Positions 44,613 through 53,852 of a DNA stretch of 64,000 nt are shown in pieces. The notes under the pieces were generated by a model, which saw only the letters and a list, made by a program, of their open reading frames with translations, was not told the origin of the DNA and did not search any database. Numbering within the stretch: the stretch's first letter is position 1; each line of letters opens with the position of its first letter. Source of the stretch: Gammaproteobacteria bacterium. Lineage in GTDB: Bacteria; Pseudomonadota; Gammaproteobacteria; Eutrophobiales; Eutrophobiaceae. Position numbers and translations under genes: made by a program. Location of the stretch: positions 1-64,000 of the forward strand of contig JAJFKM010000031.1 in assembly GCA_021773215.1 (NCBI GenBank), in the 5' to 3' direction.

Positions 44613-45626
44613 TTAGTTAGTTAGATATGGTTTGAATCTATCATTGTAACGCTCTTCAAAGCCTACGTCGGTTTTGATGAGCATATAAAGTGCAACACCT
44701 ACTTCATTTGCCAGTGCCAGTGATTTTTCTGGTCCCGATACCATAAAGGCCGTTGCTAACGCATCTGCATGCATTGCAGAGCTGTGAAGTACAGTGACAG
44801 CGGCTAGTGTGTGACTAATAGGCTTACCCGATACCGGGTCAATCGTATGTGAATAACGAACACCGTCTTTCTCAAAATAATTTCGATAATCTCCAGATGT
44901 TGCCATGGCGATATTATCTAGGTTAACAATACGTTGTACCGAGCGTTCCAGAGGGTTGGCTTGTTCAATACCAATTTGCCATGCTTGCTGCTTTACATTC
45001 GTGCCCTTGCCTATGAGTTCGCCACCTATTTCTACCAAATAGTCCGCAATACCTAAGCCATTCAGGTGCTCTGCGATCTTATCGACGGCAAAGCCTTTCG
45101 CAATACCAGATAAGTCAATGGTGACAACGGGGTCAGATTTGGATATTCGCTGCGTTGATTCATCAAAGTCTAGTTTTTCAAAGCCCGTATGTTGCTTTAT
45201 AGATTCTATGAGTGAGTCAGAAGGTATATCTCGGGTATACGGATCAGGACCAAAGCCCCATAGGTTTACCAGAGGGCTGACGGTTATGTCGAATGCACCA
45301 TTGCTTATCATACTGATGTGATTGCCATGCTTGATAACTCGATATAGATCAGCAGACAAGACATGCCAATCAGTTATTCTGGATTGATTAAAAAGAGATA
45401 ATTCCGAGTCTGCAATATAAGTGGACATGGACTGATTGATATCAGTCAGAATACTTTCAATATCTTTGTGTATTTTTTTCTCATCAAGGGCAATATCGGC
45501 AGCGACAATCTTGATTGAATAGGTAGTACCCATCGTCAGACCATTGATGGTTACTAATTCTTTCTGCTGACTCTGACAAGAACAAACACTTGTTAATACA
45601 GTCAAAAATAGAAGAATACTTTTCAT
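44613..45626 (-). CDS. apbE: FAD:protein FMN transferase ApbE
   Basis: 337 residues. A lipoprotein signal ends SVCSC, so it is membrane-anchored in the periplasm. ApbE motifs: GTTYSIKI, DLSGIAKGFAVDKIAEHL, IGGELIGKG, ATSGDYRNYF and YSHTIDPVSGKPI. The enzyme transfers FMN from FAD to Thr/Ser of proteins such as NqrB/NqrC or RnfD/RnfG. None of those is in the window. It starts 9 bases after the ABC exporter stop. Confidence 0.93.
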   Translation of the reverse strand: MKSILLFLTVLTSVCSCQSQQKELVTINGLTMGTTYSIKIVAADIALDEKKIHKDIESILTDINQSMSTYIADSELSLFNQSRITDWHVLSADLYRVIKHGNHISMISNGAFDITVSPLVNLWGFGPDPYTRDIPSDSLIESIKQHTGFEKLDFDESTQRISKSDPVVTIDLSGIAKGFAVDKIAEHLNGLGIADYLVEIGGELIGKGTNVKQQAWQIGIEQANPLERSVQRIVNLDNIAMATSGDYRNYFEKDGVRYSHTIDPVSGKPISHTLAAVTVLHSSAMHADALATAFMVSGPEKSLALANEVGVALYMLIKTDVGFEERYNDRFKPYLTN

Positions 45627-45635
45627 ATAAAAATT

Positions 45636-47495
45636 TCAAGTATGTGATTGTCTAACGCCATAAAGTTTAGAGTAAAGGCCATCCTGAGATAATAATTCGC
45701 GATGCGATCCCTGTTCTCCAATAGTACCGGCTTCAAAAACATAAACATGGTTGGCTTGTTTAATCGCGCTCAATCTATGTGCAACAATGATGGTTGTTTT
45801 ATTTTTTAGGAAATCAGCTAGGGCAGTATGAAGATGATATTCGGTTTCAGCATCTAATGCTGATGTTGCCTCGTCAAGTATAACTACCTTTGGATCGCTT
45901 AAAACCATGCGGGCAATTGCAAGTCGTTGTCTTTGCCCACCAGATAATCTAATCCCTTGTCGTCCCACTATGGTATCAAGTTTGTTAGGAAGTTGTTCAA
46001 CGGTTTCTTTTAATTGAGCAATCTCAAGTGCGTGCCATAATTGATTCTCATCAAGCTCACGACCCAAGGTTAAATTTATTCTGACAGAATCATTGAACAA
46101 TGCAGGGTGTTGTAAAACAGTGGCAACGTTTTCGCGAACAACATCCAGGCCAATCTGCGTGACTGGAATGCCATCGTAAAATATTTCGCCGCCCTTTGCA
46201 GGGTATAAACCAATTAATACTTGAACTAATGTAGATTTACCGCCACCGCTAGCACCAACGAGTGCAACCTTCTCTCCTGGTTCAATAGTGAGATTGATGC
46301 CGTTTAAAACATCAGCGTTACCATTATCATCGCTAGGGCCATAGGAAAAATGGAGGTCGGTGATTTTTATACCAACGGTATTCTTATCTTCAAATGGATT
46401 GATGATATGCGGATAGTCTGGTTCTAGTTCAAGCTTTATTAATTCATTTATTCGACTCAATGCAGCTTTGGCATTATAAAAGGCATATTGAATATTCAGA
46501 ACTTCCTGTACCGGACCCATCATGAACCAGAGATATCCGAATACAGCAAACATCTGACCAATAGTTAATCCGGAAAAAACAACCATCATCATTGCTACGG
46601 CACGGAAGATATCGAAACCAAATAGGAACACAACAAAGCTTAAACGGCCTGCTGCATCGCTTTTCCACGCAAAGGCAATACCGTGATCTTTGACTACATT
46701 CGCTTGTTCAATAATACGTTTTAAATAATGCTTTTCTCTGTTGCTGGCACGTATCTGATGAATAGAGTCTAGTGTTTCTACTAAAGATTGTTGAAAAACT
46801 GCAAAGGCAGAGTTTTCATTTTTCTTTAATTCCTTAACTCTCTTACCCAATACTGTTGTGAAATAAATTACGATTGGATTGGCAAAGAGTATCAATACTG
46901 CAATTTGCCAATGCATAATAAGTAGAATTATGGCAACACCGATTATTGTCAGAGTGGCGACTAATAATTTACTCACCGTTGACCCGACAAAATCATCGAC
47001 AGTCGCCAGATCTGTTACAAAATAAGAAGCGACTGTACCACTGCCGAGTGTTTCGTATTCAGACATTGATACTTTATTTAGACGTGTGAGTAGTGTGCGT
47101 CGAATAAGAAAAATGACGTCTTTAGCAATGATAGTAAATTGTCTTGTTTGGAAAACATTTAAAACTAATGCTGTAAGACGCAAGCATAAAGTCATGATTA
47201 AAATAATTGAAATATACAGCACTGGCCCGTGCCAAACAGAAGGGGTAATAGCGTTTATAGAACTAACCACTACGCCGGGTTGATTTAATAGAACCTCATC
47301 GACTAGTAAGGGCATTAATAATGGCACAGGTACGCTTGCCAGTGTCGCTATTACGGCAATAATATTCGCCATGATCAATTGGCGCTTATGTTGTTTTGCT
47401 ATATCAAGAATATATTGCCAGTTATATTCTTTAACATCTTCATTGATGTGGGCTTTTTCAGATAACGCCTGTTTTGTATCTATTGCTGTAGTCAT
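45636..47495 (-). CDS. ABC exporter, fused permease and ATPase
   Basis: 619 residues. Residues 30-330 form the six-helix ABC exporter membrane domain. Residues 365-605 are the ATPase: Walker A GASGGGKST, signature LSGGQRQRLA, Walker B VVILDEATSALD and the H-loop IVAHRLS. Half-transporter working as a dimer in the inner membrane. Substrate is unknown; the family includes lipid, peptide and drug exporters. It shares a short-spaced transcript with apbE, DUF3301, yajQ and the PHP gene. Confidence 0.92.
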   Translation of the reverse strand: MTTAIDTKQALSEKAHINEDVKEYNWQYILDIAKQHKRQLIMANIIAVIATLASVPVPLLMPLLVDEVLLNQPGVVVSSINAITPSVWHGPVLYISIILIMTLCLRLTALVLNVFQTRQFTIIAKDVIFLIRRTLLTRLNKVSMSEYETLGSGTVASYFVTDLATVDDFVGSTVSKLLVATLTIIGVAIILLIMHWQIAVLILFANPIVIYFTTVLGKRVKELKKNENSAFAVFQQSLVETLDSIHQIRASNREKHYLKRIIEQANVVKDHGIAFAWKSDAAGRLSFVVFLFGFDIFRAVAMMMVVFSGLTIGQMFAVFGYLWFMMGPVQEVLNIQYAFYNAKAALSRINELIKLELEPDYPHIINPFEDKNTVGIKITDLHFSYGPSDDNGNADVLNGINLTIEPGEKVALVGASGGGKSTLVQVLIGLYPAKGGEIFYDGIPVTQIGLDVVRENVATVLQHPALFNDSVRINLTLGRELDENQLWHALEIAQLKETVEQLPNKLDTIVGRQGIRLSGGQRQRLAIARMVLSDPKVVILDEATSALDAETEYHLHTALADFLKNKTTIIVAHRLSAIKQANHVYVFEAGTIGEQGSHRELLSQDGLYSKLYGVRQSHT

Positions 47496-47517
47496 AAGTT
47501 ATCAATATTCATCACAC

Positions 47518-47620
47518 GCCACAGAGTACACAGAGGTCACCGAGAAAAACAATTAATAAATTAAGTTTTATAGTTTTATTGAATGATTTTGTTTTTGCCT
47601 TTCTCTGTGGCCTCTGTGGC
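47518..47620. repeat. CCACAGAG foldback repeat (copy 2)
   Basis: Left arm GCCACAGAGTACACAGAG...GAGAAAAAC and right arm ending TTCTCTGTGGCCTCTGTGGC are reverse complements, enclosing about 42 AT-rich bases. MITE-like fold; no coding capacity. It lies between the ABC exporter start and the srkA stop. Confidence 0.65.
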
Positions 47621-47645
47621 AAATTAATGTTTAAACAGCGTTTCA

Positions 47646-48668
47646 TTAATATCGTTTCCAGACAATCGCTGGTTCCTCCATCAATGAAGCTTGTTCACGT
47701 AGACCTAGTATTTGTTCTTCCCAATAGTTCTGAGTATTAAAGAATGGAAAAGCGATGGGAAACGCCGGATCATCCCAACGTTCAGCGAGCCATGCCGAAT
47801 AATGTATCAGTCGCATTGTTCTAAGTGCCTCGATTAAATGCAATTCGCGTGCTTCAAAATCTCGAAACTCGGTATAGCCTTCCATAAAATCATTGAGCCC
47901 CGTCGTCATATAATTACGATCACCTGACAGGAACATCCATATGTCCTGTACCGCCGGACCTGAACGAGAATCATCAAAATCAACGATATAAAAGTTTTCA
48001 TCACGAACTAAAATATTTCCTTGGTGGCAATCTCCATGCAGCCTTAATGTTTTGTAGTCGCCTGCTTGTTCATAACAGTGCTTGATTCTAATAATAAGAT
48101 CTTCACAAAGTGTTGAATAGGCTGGTTCCAAATAGGCAGGAATAAAATCATTCTCTAATAAGTATTGAACCGGTTTTATAGCAAAGTCTTCTACATTAAT
48201 GCTGGGTCGTGTTTCAAAGGGGCTGAGTTCACCAATATTATGTATCTGAGCTAAAATTCTTCCTAGCTGTAACAAGTGATCCGGATTATCCAGTTCGGGC
48301 GCATAGCCTCCAAATCGTGGATAGATTGAAAATCGATAATCGCCGTAATTAAATAAGGTTCCATTGTCTATGGCTATGGGCGGGACGACAGGAATCTCTG
48401 CATCTGCCAATTCCAGCATAAACGCATGTTCTTCCTTGATCATGTCATCAGTCCAGCGGCCAGCGCGATAAAACTTGGCAATTATTGGTACTTCATCTTC
48501 GAGTCCTACTTGATATACACGGTTTTCATAGCTGTTGAGTGCCAATATTCTGCCATCAGAGACATAATCCAATGATTCAATCGCATGAATAATCATATCT
48601 GGATCGAGTAGGCTGTAGCTGTGTAGGTTTTTTTCTTTAGTCATGCCGATGAGTCTATCAGAAGTCAT
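47646..48668 (-). CDS. srkA: Stress response kinase SrkA (YihE/RdoA family)
   Basis: 340 residues, an aminoglycoside-phosphotransferase-like fold. LNSYENRVYQVG and IAKFYRAGRW form the nucleotide lobe; LHGDCHQGNILV provides the catalytic Asp and IVDFDDSRSGPAVQDIWMFL the metal-binding Asp. Ser/Thr protein kinase linked to Cpx stress and protection from MazEF-type death in E. coli. It is divergent from the Sel1 gene. Confidence 0.93.
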   Translation of the reverse strand: MTSDRLIGMTKEKNLHSYSLLDPDMIIHAIESLDYVSDGRILALNSYENRVYQVGLEDEVPIIAKFYRAGRWTDDMIKEEHAFMLELADAEIPVVPPIAIDNGTLFNYGDYRFSIYPRFGGYAPELDNPDHLLQLGRILAQIHNIGELSPFETRPSINVEDFAIKPVQYLLENDFIPAYLEPAYSTLCEDLIIRIKHCYEQAGDYKTLRLHGDCHQGNILVRDENFYIVDFDDSRSGPAVQDIWMFLSGDRNYMTTGLNDFMEGYTEFRDFEARELHLIEALRTMRLIHYSAWLAERWDDPAFPIAFPFFNTQNYWEEQILGLREQASLMEEPAIVWKRY

Positions 48669-48765
48669 ACATATCGAGTTTTATAATAATGATTTACTAT
48701 ACAAAACAGGGTTATACAGGCTAAGCTTTTTAAATAGGATTTAGTCTAAGGAAAAATTTGGCTAT

Positions 48766-50022
48766 ATGAGTGTCCAGTTATCTGTACTTACAAAAGATGC
48801 TACTGCGGGGGATGTCGATGCCCAGCTACAATTAGCGGATCTTTATGAGAATGGTATCGGAGTCCGGCTAGACCCTGGACAAGCCGCTTTTTGGTATCGC
48901 AATGCCGCTGAACAAGGTTCAAGTAAGGCGCAATCGCGCCTTGGTCAAATGTATCTACGTGGAATTGGTGTCCCCGAAGATCACGTGCAAGCTGCTACCT
49001 ATTTAAACCAATCAGCAGATAAAGGTAATGTTACTGCCCAGGCTAATTTAGCCTGGTGTTATCAGCACGGGCTTGGTGTAGAAAAAGATTTTCAGCAGGC
49101 CTTTGAGTGGTATCTCAAATCAGCAGAACAAGGCCATGCGGGTGCACGTTATAATCTGGCATTCATGTATTCCAAAGGAATTGGTATAACAAGAAATGAT
49201 GCTGAGGCCTTGAAGTGGTATTTACGCGCAGCAGAACAAGGGCACATGAAGGCACAACTTAATGTTGGATTGATGTTGGCACAAGGAGAGGGTACCGAGA
49301 AAGATGAAGCAGAAGCAGCCCGCTGGTATCAGGAAGCAGCTAATCAGGGATATGCCAAGGCGCAATATAATCTGGCCTTAATGTATGGTGGCGGTCTTGG
49401 AGTACCGCAGGATGATGAAGCCGCATTTAAGTGGCATCAGCTCGCAGCCAAACAAGGATATGCGCGCGCGCAATTTAATGTGGGTTTGTTCTATATTAAT
49501 GGGCTCGGTGTGCCGCAGGATTTCAAAGCGGCTGAACAATGTTTTCAATCTGCAGCAAAACAATCCTACGCCAAAGCAAACTATCAACTAGGAAAGCTCC
49601 ATGCATTTGGACTCGGTGTTCCTTTAAACGAATTAGAATCAGCTAAATATTATGGCATGGCTGCCGAGGCTGGTTATGTTAAGGCACAGTATCGTTTAGG
49701 GCATCTCTATGTCAGTGGTTTAGGTGTGCATAAAGATGAAGCGATTGCATGCACGTGGTTTGATAAAGCAGCAAGGCAGGGCTTTCAAAAAGCACAACAT
49801 ATGTTAGGTGTAAGGTATGCAAAAGGATTAGGCGTAGAAAAAAATTATATTCGTGCCTATGCCTGGTTACTGTTGGCGAATGATAAGGGTGATGCGGATA
49901 TTCATGAAGCGTTAAAGCGTGTACGTGATAAATTATCGGAAGGTCAAGTGTCAGAAGCTGAGGTGCTAGTCACAGAGTTTAGTCAATCCTATAGGAGGAT
50001 AGAAAGTCGAACGATGGCTTAA
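48766..50022 (+). CDS. Sel1-repeat protein
   Basis: 418 residues, no signal peptide. About ten consecutive 36-residue Sel1-like repeats of type A-x-W-Y-x-x-A-A-x-Q-G-x-x-x-A-Q-x-x-L-G-x-x-Y-x-x-G-x-G-V cover residues 12-375, followed by AYAWLLLANDKGD and a helical tail. A solenoid scaffold for protein interactions; several such proteins regulate exopolysaccharide or signalling, but no partner is shown here. Convergent with mltF, one base apart. Confidence 0.92.
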   Translation: MSVQLSVLTKDATAGDVDAQLQLADLYENGIGVRLDPGQAAFWYRNAAEQGSSKAQSRLGQMYLRGIGVPEDHVQAATYLNQSADKGNVTAQANLAWCYQHGLGVEKDFQQAFEWYLKSAEQGHAGARYNLAFMYSKGIGITRNDAEALKWYLRAAEQGHMKAQLNVGLMLAQGEGTEKDEAEAARWYQEAANQGYAKAQYNLALMYGGGLGVPQDDEAAFKWHQLAAKQGYARAQFNVGLFYINGLGVPQDFKAAEQCFQSAAKQSYAKANYQLGKLHAFGLGVPLNELESAKYYGMAAEAGYVKAQYRLGHLYVSGLGVHKDEAIACTWFDKAARQGFQKAQHMLGVRYAKGLGVEKNYIRAYAWLLLANDKGDADIHEALKRVRDKLSEGQVSEAEVLVTEFSQSYRRIESRTMA

Positions 50023-50023
50023 A

Positions 50024-51454
50024 TTATAAGGCCGGAGACGTGATTTGTACTTTATCCAGTTCCAAAGGCTGGTCTAGCTTTTCCAATATTTCCTCTTGCT
50101 GATACAAACGTAATATATCGTAATAACGTCTTATTCTCCTGACAAATGCCACCGGCTCATGTCCTCTAGCGTAGCCGTATTTGGTTTTTTTATACCATTC
50201 TTTTTGGCTGAGTTTTGGCAAGTGTTTTTCAACATCAATCCACAGGTCAGGATTATCACCTAACGATTCTGTAAGAATACGAGCATCCTCTAAATGTCCG
50301 AGACCCACATTGTATGCTGCTAATGTCATCCATGATCGATCGGGTTCTTGAATTCTTTCAGGCAGTGATGCTTTTAAGATGTTCAGATATTTTGCACCCC
50401 CCATAATACTCTGTTTCGGATCCAAACGATCTGTTACTCCGACACGTTTCGCAGTATCTTGAGTTAGCATCATTAAACCACGAACACCTGTATGCGAACG
50501 TGCTTTATCATTCCAATGTGACTCTTGATAACTAACAGCTGCTAGGAATCGTTCATCAAACTCATTGTCTTTCGCTGCATTCTTGAAGTACAAACTATAT
50601 TGCGGCAGTTTTTCTTTTATAAGTCTTAAATAATAGGAGCTATCCGTATAATTAAAGACATTAAGATGCCGGTAATAAGTATTGTAACGTTGCTCCAGTT
50701 TGCCACTTTTTTTATATCTATCAATAAAATTATTAATCGAGTTAGAAATGGACATATCATCATCTTTATAGCTAAGCCAGTGTGATGGATATTCCCTAGG
50801 TAACGTTAATGCAATTTTTATTTCAGGATAAAGATATCGGTAATAGGTATATACATCTGCATTGACAATACTGAGTCTGAAATTGTCCAGGTTGACTTGC
50901 TCCAGAACCTGTCGGGTATTGCCATTGGGTAATTCCAGCCAAAACAATGATGGATAATTAGTTTTTAGATTGGATAAGACCAATGAAGGTTTACTTCCCT
51001 TGGCGACGATAACCGTGCTGGGTGTAATATCTTCAATAACTTTCGGTAAATCATTATTACGATTTCCAATGACATACCATTCATCCTGATTATAGGCTGT
51101 TCCACTCTGAATTTTATCGTCAAGATAGGGTGGGGCGCTGCCAGCAATACCTAAATGAACTTTACCTTGTTTCAACAGCGTTATAATTTCACTTATGGTA
51201 TTGGCTCTGGTGATTTCAAGCTCTGTGCCAATCGATTTTGCATAGTCACTTATGATTTCATAATCATATCCCTGAATATGTGATTCATCCGGGAAATATA
51301 GAGGGGGGGTTGCTATTAGAGCAATTCGCAAAACCCCACGGGACTTAATGCGTTCGAGCTGAGATAGATCATCAGAACAAGCACTCAATACTGCTAATAG
51401 GCAGATAAATAGCCCAATAGCGAGAATGCGTATTGATTTATTGTGGACGACCAT
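50024..51454 (-). CDS. mltF: Membrane-bound lytic murein transglycosylase MltF-type
   Basis: 476 residues. Lipobox LSAC places the lipidated Cys at 26. Residues 40-265 are a periplasmic solute-binding (SBP_bac_3) domain and residues 285-440 an SLT domain with catalytic Glu311 in SYQESHWND, plus GLMMLTQDTA and LAAYNVGLGHLEDA. It cleaves peptidoglycan glycan strands at the outer-membrane inner face; the SBP domain is regulatory in homologues. Normal length and architecture. Confidence 0.93.
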   Translation of the reverse strand: MVVHNKSIRILAIGLFICLLAVLSACSDDLSQLERIKSRGVLRIALIATPPLYFPDESHIQGYDYEIISDYAKSIGTELEITRANTISEIITLLKQGKVHLGIAGSAPPYLDDKIQSGTAYNQDEWYVIGNRNNDLPKVIEDITPSTVIVAKGSKPSLVLSNLKTNYPSLFWLELPNGNTRQVLEQVNLDNFRLSIVNADVYTYYRYLYPEIKIALTLPREYPSHWLSYKDDDMSISNSINNFIDRYKKSGKLEQRYNTYYRHLNVFNYTDSSYYLRLIKEKLPQYSLYFKNAAKDNEFDERFLAAVSYQESHWNDKARSHTGVRGLMMLTQDTAKRVGVTDRLDPKQSIMGGAKYLNILKASLPERIQEPDRSWMTLAAYNVGLGHLEDARILTESLGDNPDLWIDVEKHLPKLSQKEWYKKTKYGYARGHEPVAFVRRIRRYYDILRLYQQEEILEKLDQPLELDKVQITSPAL

Positions 51455-51577
51455 GATTTCAGTTTTTTCTAGTAATAATTCTCTGTATTAGTCAGGCAAA
51501 TATTCTATATGTTCACATTCTAAAGCAGACTGGTATATCATGATGCCTACAATAGTTTAAAAATAGTAATAATTAAT

Positions 51578-52264
51578 GTGTTTCGCCGATTACGGATAAT
51601 CTCTATTTTATGCCTGCTTAGTGTTTCTCACACTAGTTACGCTGAGACATTGCCCGTCGAAAGTTTTGACGAAATAGCGGTCAATACCTTCTGGAATGAG
51701 CTCTATGCCAATGGCGGTTGGTCCTTGTATTGTGGTTTTCGTTTCGATCCCTCCGTGGCATTAACCGAAGGTCGATTATTTGTGATTGAGCAGATCTATC
51801 CGGCAAGTTGGATGTTGCGATATATGCAGTGTGATAGTCGCCGCCAATGTCGACTCAATGTAGAGTCACGTTTTACCCGTATGGAAGCCGATATGCATAA
51901 TCTATATCCTGCCTGGCAGGATGCCGATGTGGCACGACGCGATTCCAGTTTTGGCATGATCGAGGGAGAGGATTGGCGCTATGAAAATTGTGATTTTGAA
52001 CGTCATCATAATAAGACAGAACCCAGACCAATAGCGCGCGGTAATATTGCCCGTGCAATCTTTTATATGCATACCCAATACGGGGTTCCCGTAGCTAAGG
52101 ATATGTTGGATGAATTAAAACGTTGGAATCGTCTGGATCCACCGAGTAATCAAGAGATGTTACGCAACAACCTAATCGAAGAACTGCAAGGCAATCGGAA
52201 TAAGTTTATTGATAACCCTTCTATGGCAGAGCAGATATCGAGTAAGTGGTTAGCGGAAGAATAA
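51578..52264 (+). CDS. Endonuclease I-like secreted protein with altered catalytic residues
   Basis: 228 residues from GTG. A signal peptide ends SYAE. Endonuclease I family segments are present: RMEADMHNLYPAW, WRYENCDFER, ARGNIARAIFYM and EELQGNRNKFIDNP, plus paired cysteines. Active nucleases carry EHxxP, with Glu binding metal and His as the general base; here the equivalent segment is VIEQIYPASW, with Gln72 replacing His. The Asn metal ligand (GEVNGDR in E. coli EndA) also appears to be Ala119 here. It may be a non-nucleolytic derivative or use a shifted base. Convergent with egtD. Confidence 0.78.
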   Translation: MFRRLRIISILCLLSVSHTSYAETLPVESFDEIAVNTFWNELYANGGWSLYCGFRFDPSVALTEGRLFVIEQIYPASWMLRYMQCDSRRQCRLNVESRFTRMEADMHNLYPAWQDADVARRDSSFGMIEGEDWRYENCDFERHHNKTEPRPIARGNIARAIFYMHTQYGVPVAKDMLDELKRWNRLDPPSNQEMLRNNLIEELQGNRNKFIDNPSMAEQISSKWLAEE

Positions 52265-52279
52265 TAAGCTGAGTTGTTG

Positions 52280-53296
52280 TTATTTTGAGGCCAAAACCAA
52301 AGAAAAATAGGCATTCTCATCTTCATAATGGTCAGTAATTGAGAATTTGGCTTTCTCAAGCATCTCCTCAATACCCGTATAAGTATATTTCTGACTGATT
52401 TCGGTCAGTATATTATCTCCAGTATCAAACTGAATAGACTCACCTAGTTCATCGATGTGCACCTTCTGCTCAGTGTTGGAAACCAGACGCATTTCGATTC
52501 TTTCTTTATCAGTATTGAATGTAGCCGAGTGAGTAAACTCGTCGGTATTGAAATTAGCATTCAATTCACGATTCAAAACATGCAATACATTCAGGTTAAA
52601 TTCAGCAGTAATACCTTGAGCATCGTTATAAGCAGCATGTAAAACGTGGTCTTCTTTTACACGATCAACACCAATTAATAAGTGATCGCCATAGCGCATC
52701 GCTTTATATACTTCTTTTATAAATTCCTGGGCATCTTCTTGTTCAAAGTTACCAATAGTGCTGCCGAGAAATACAAACAAATGTGAGCCATGCGTCGCCG
52801 GTAAATTACCCAGACCACCATGATAATCGCCCAATAATGGATTCAGCCCTAGCCAGTCGTACTCTTCAGACAGCTTTTGAGCTGCTTCAATCAATACTTC
52901 TTCACACACATCTAATGGTGCATAAATACATTCATTAGATGTCTCTTGGCAAGCATCAAACAATCGACGTGTTTTTGTTGAGTAACCACTACCCAGTTCA
53001 AGTATCTGATCCGGTGTTGTTTTATTGATAATATCAACGGCATACTTGGATAAAAGGTGGTTTTCAGTGCGTGTCGGATAATACTCAGGCGTTGAACAAA
53101 TCTGGTCAAATAACTCAGACCCGCGCTCATCGTAGAAGTATTTTGGTGACAAACTGCGGGGTGTTTTTAACAGGGATTCACGTACATCATCCACCATACC
53201 CGGCAGCATCCGTGTCGGCATGACAGTGGTACAGACAATCTCTTCCTGTTGAGTAGTGTAATTTGATATTTGCATAAGATTCTCTGCTTGTAGCAA
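52280..53296 (-). CDS. egtD: L-histidine N-alpha-methyltransferase EgtD
   Basis: 338 residues. EgtD family pattern: LSPKYFYDERGSELFDQIC, TPEYYPTRTE, the SAM-binding LELGSGYSTKTRRLFDA, LFVFLGSTIGNFE, and TAEFNLNVLHVLNRELNANF. It trimethylates histidine to hercynine, the first step of ergothioneine synthesis. The usual sulfoxide synthase partner EgtB is not adjacent, so either it lies elsewhere or the product differs. It is a single-gene unit. Confidence 0.92.
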   Translation of the reverse strand: MLQAENLMQISNYTTQQEEIVCTTVMPTRMLPGMVDDVRESLLKTPRSLSPKYFYDERGSELFDQICSTPEYYPTRTENHLLSKYAVDIINKTTPDQILELGSGYSTKTRRLFDACQETSNECIYAPLDVCEEVLIEAAQKLSEEYDWLGLNPLLGDYHGGLGNLPATHGSHLFVFLGSTIGNFEQEDAQEFIKEVYKAMRYGDHLLIGVDRVKEDHVLHAAYNDAQGITAEFNLNVLHVLNRELNANFNTDEFTHSATFNTDKERIEMRLVSNTEQKVHIDELGESIQFDTGDNILTEISQKYTYTGIEEMLEKAKFSITDHYEDENAYFSLVLASK

Positions 53297-53852
53297 GAGA
53301 AATAATTAAGACACAAGGTTAACATTGTCAGTTTATAATGCCAATGTGACAAATACCCATGATATTTGGTAATGCAGGTTTATAGCACGTCTGTTTTCAC
53401 CCAGAGCAGCGTTGTTCCTCCTACAGGGGGCAACCATGCGCGTCGTCTCGCCTTGCTATGAATAAAAAACAGACACACTCTAAATTCTTCATTTCCATAT
53501 ATCATGGGTATATCTATGACAGATGAATTCATCATCAATCTAAACTCACATAAGGTGATATGAGGGTCTGTTTGTCTTTAATCTCTACCTCTGTTGGTAG
53601 ATGAAAAAACGTCAATCAAGGCGCGAGGAGAGCAATTTGGTTATTCCAAATAAACGACAAGCAACGCAGAGTGGCGTTTTTTCAGACCCAACCCCCTTAA
53701 CAATCAATTTTAGGGCCGCAGTTGTTTTCGCACGCAACGGCGTTATCACTCGCTCAGGTAGACTAACTACATTACGCTCATTCTGTCTTGTTGCGCACGA
53801 AAATAACTCGCGGCAGTGGCAGAAATTAAAGATAAACAGACCCTGATCACAC
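53297..53852. other. Repeat-bearing spacer upstream of addB
   Basis: 556 bases without a credible gene. It contains a segment AACGCAGAGTGGCGTTTTTT ahead of the long inverted repeat 53715-53814. Frames of 81-96 codons on both strands run through the inverted repeat and have no recognisable protein character. Confidence 0.5.
53715..53814. repeat. Long inverted repeat with 24-25-base arms
   Basis: Arms 53715-53738 (GCCGCAGTTGTTTTCGCACG...) and 53790-53814 (GTTGCGCACGAAAATAACTC...) are reverse complements with few mismatches, enclosing about 51 bases. It would fold as a long RNA hairpin or represents a small MITE-like element. It ends 38 bases before the addB-like start. Confidence 0.7.
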
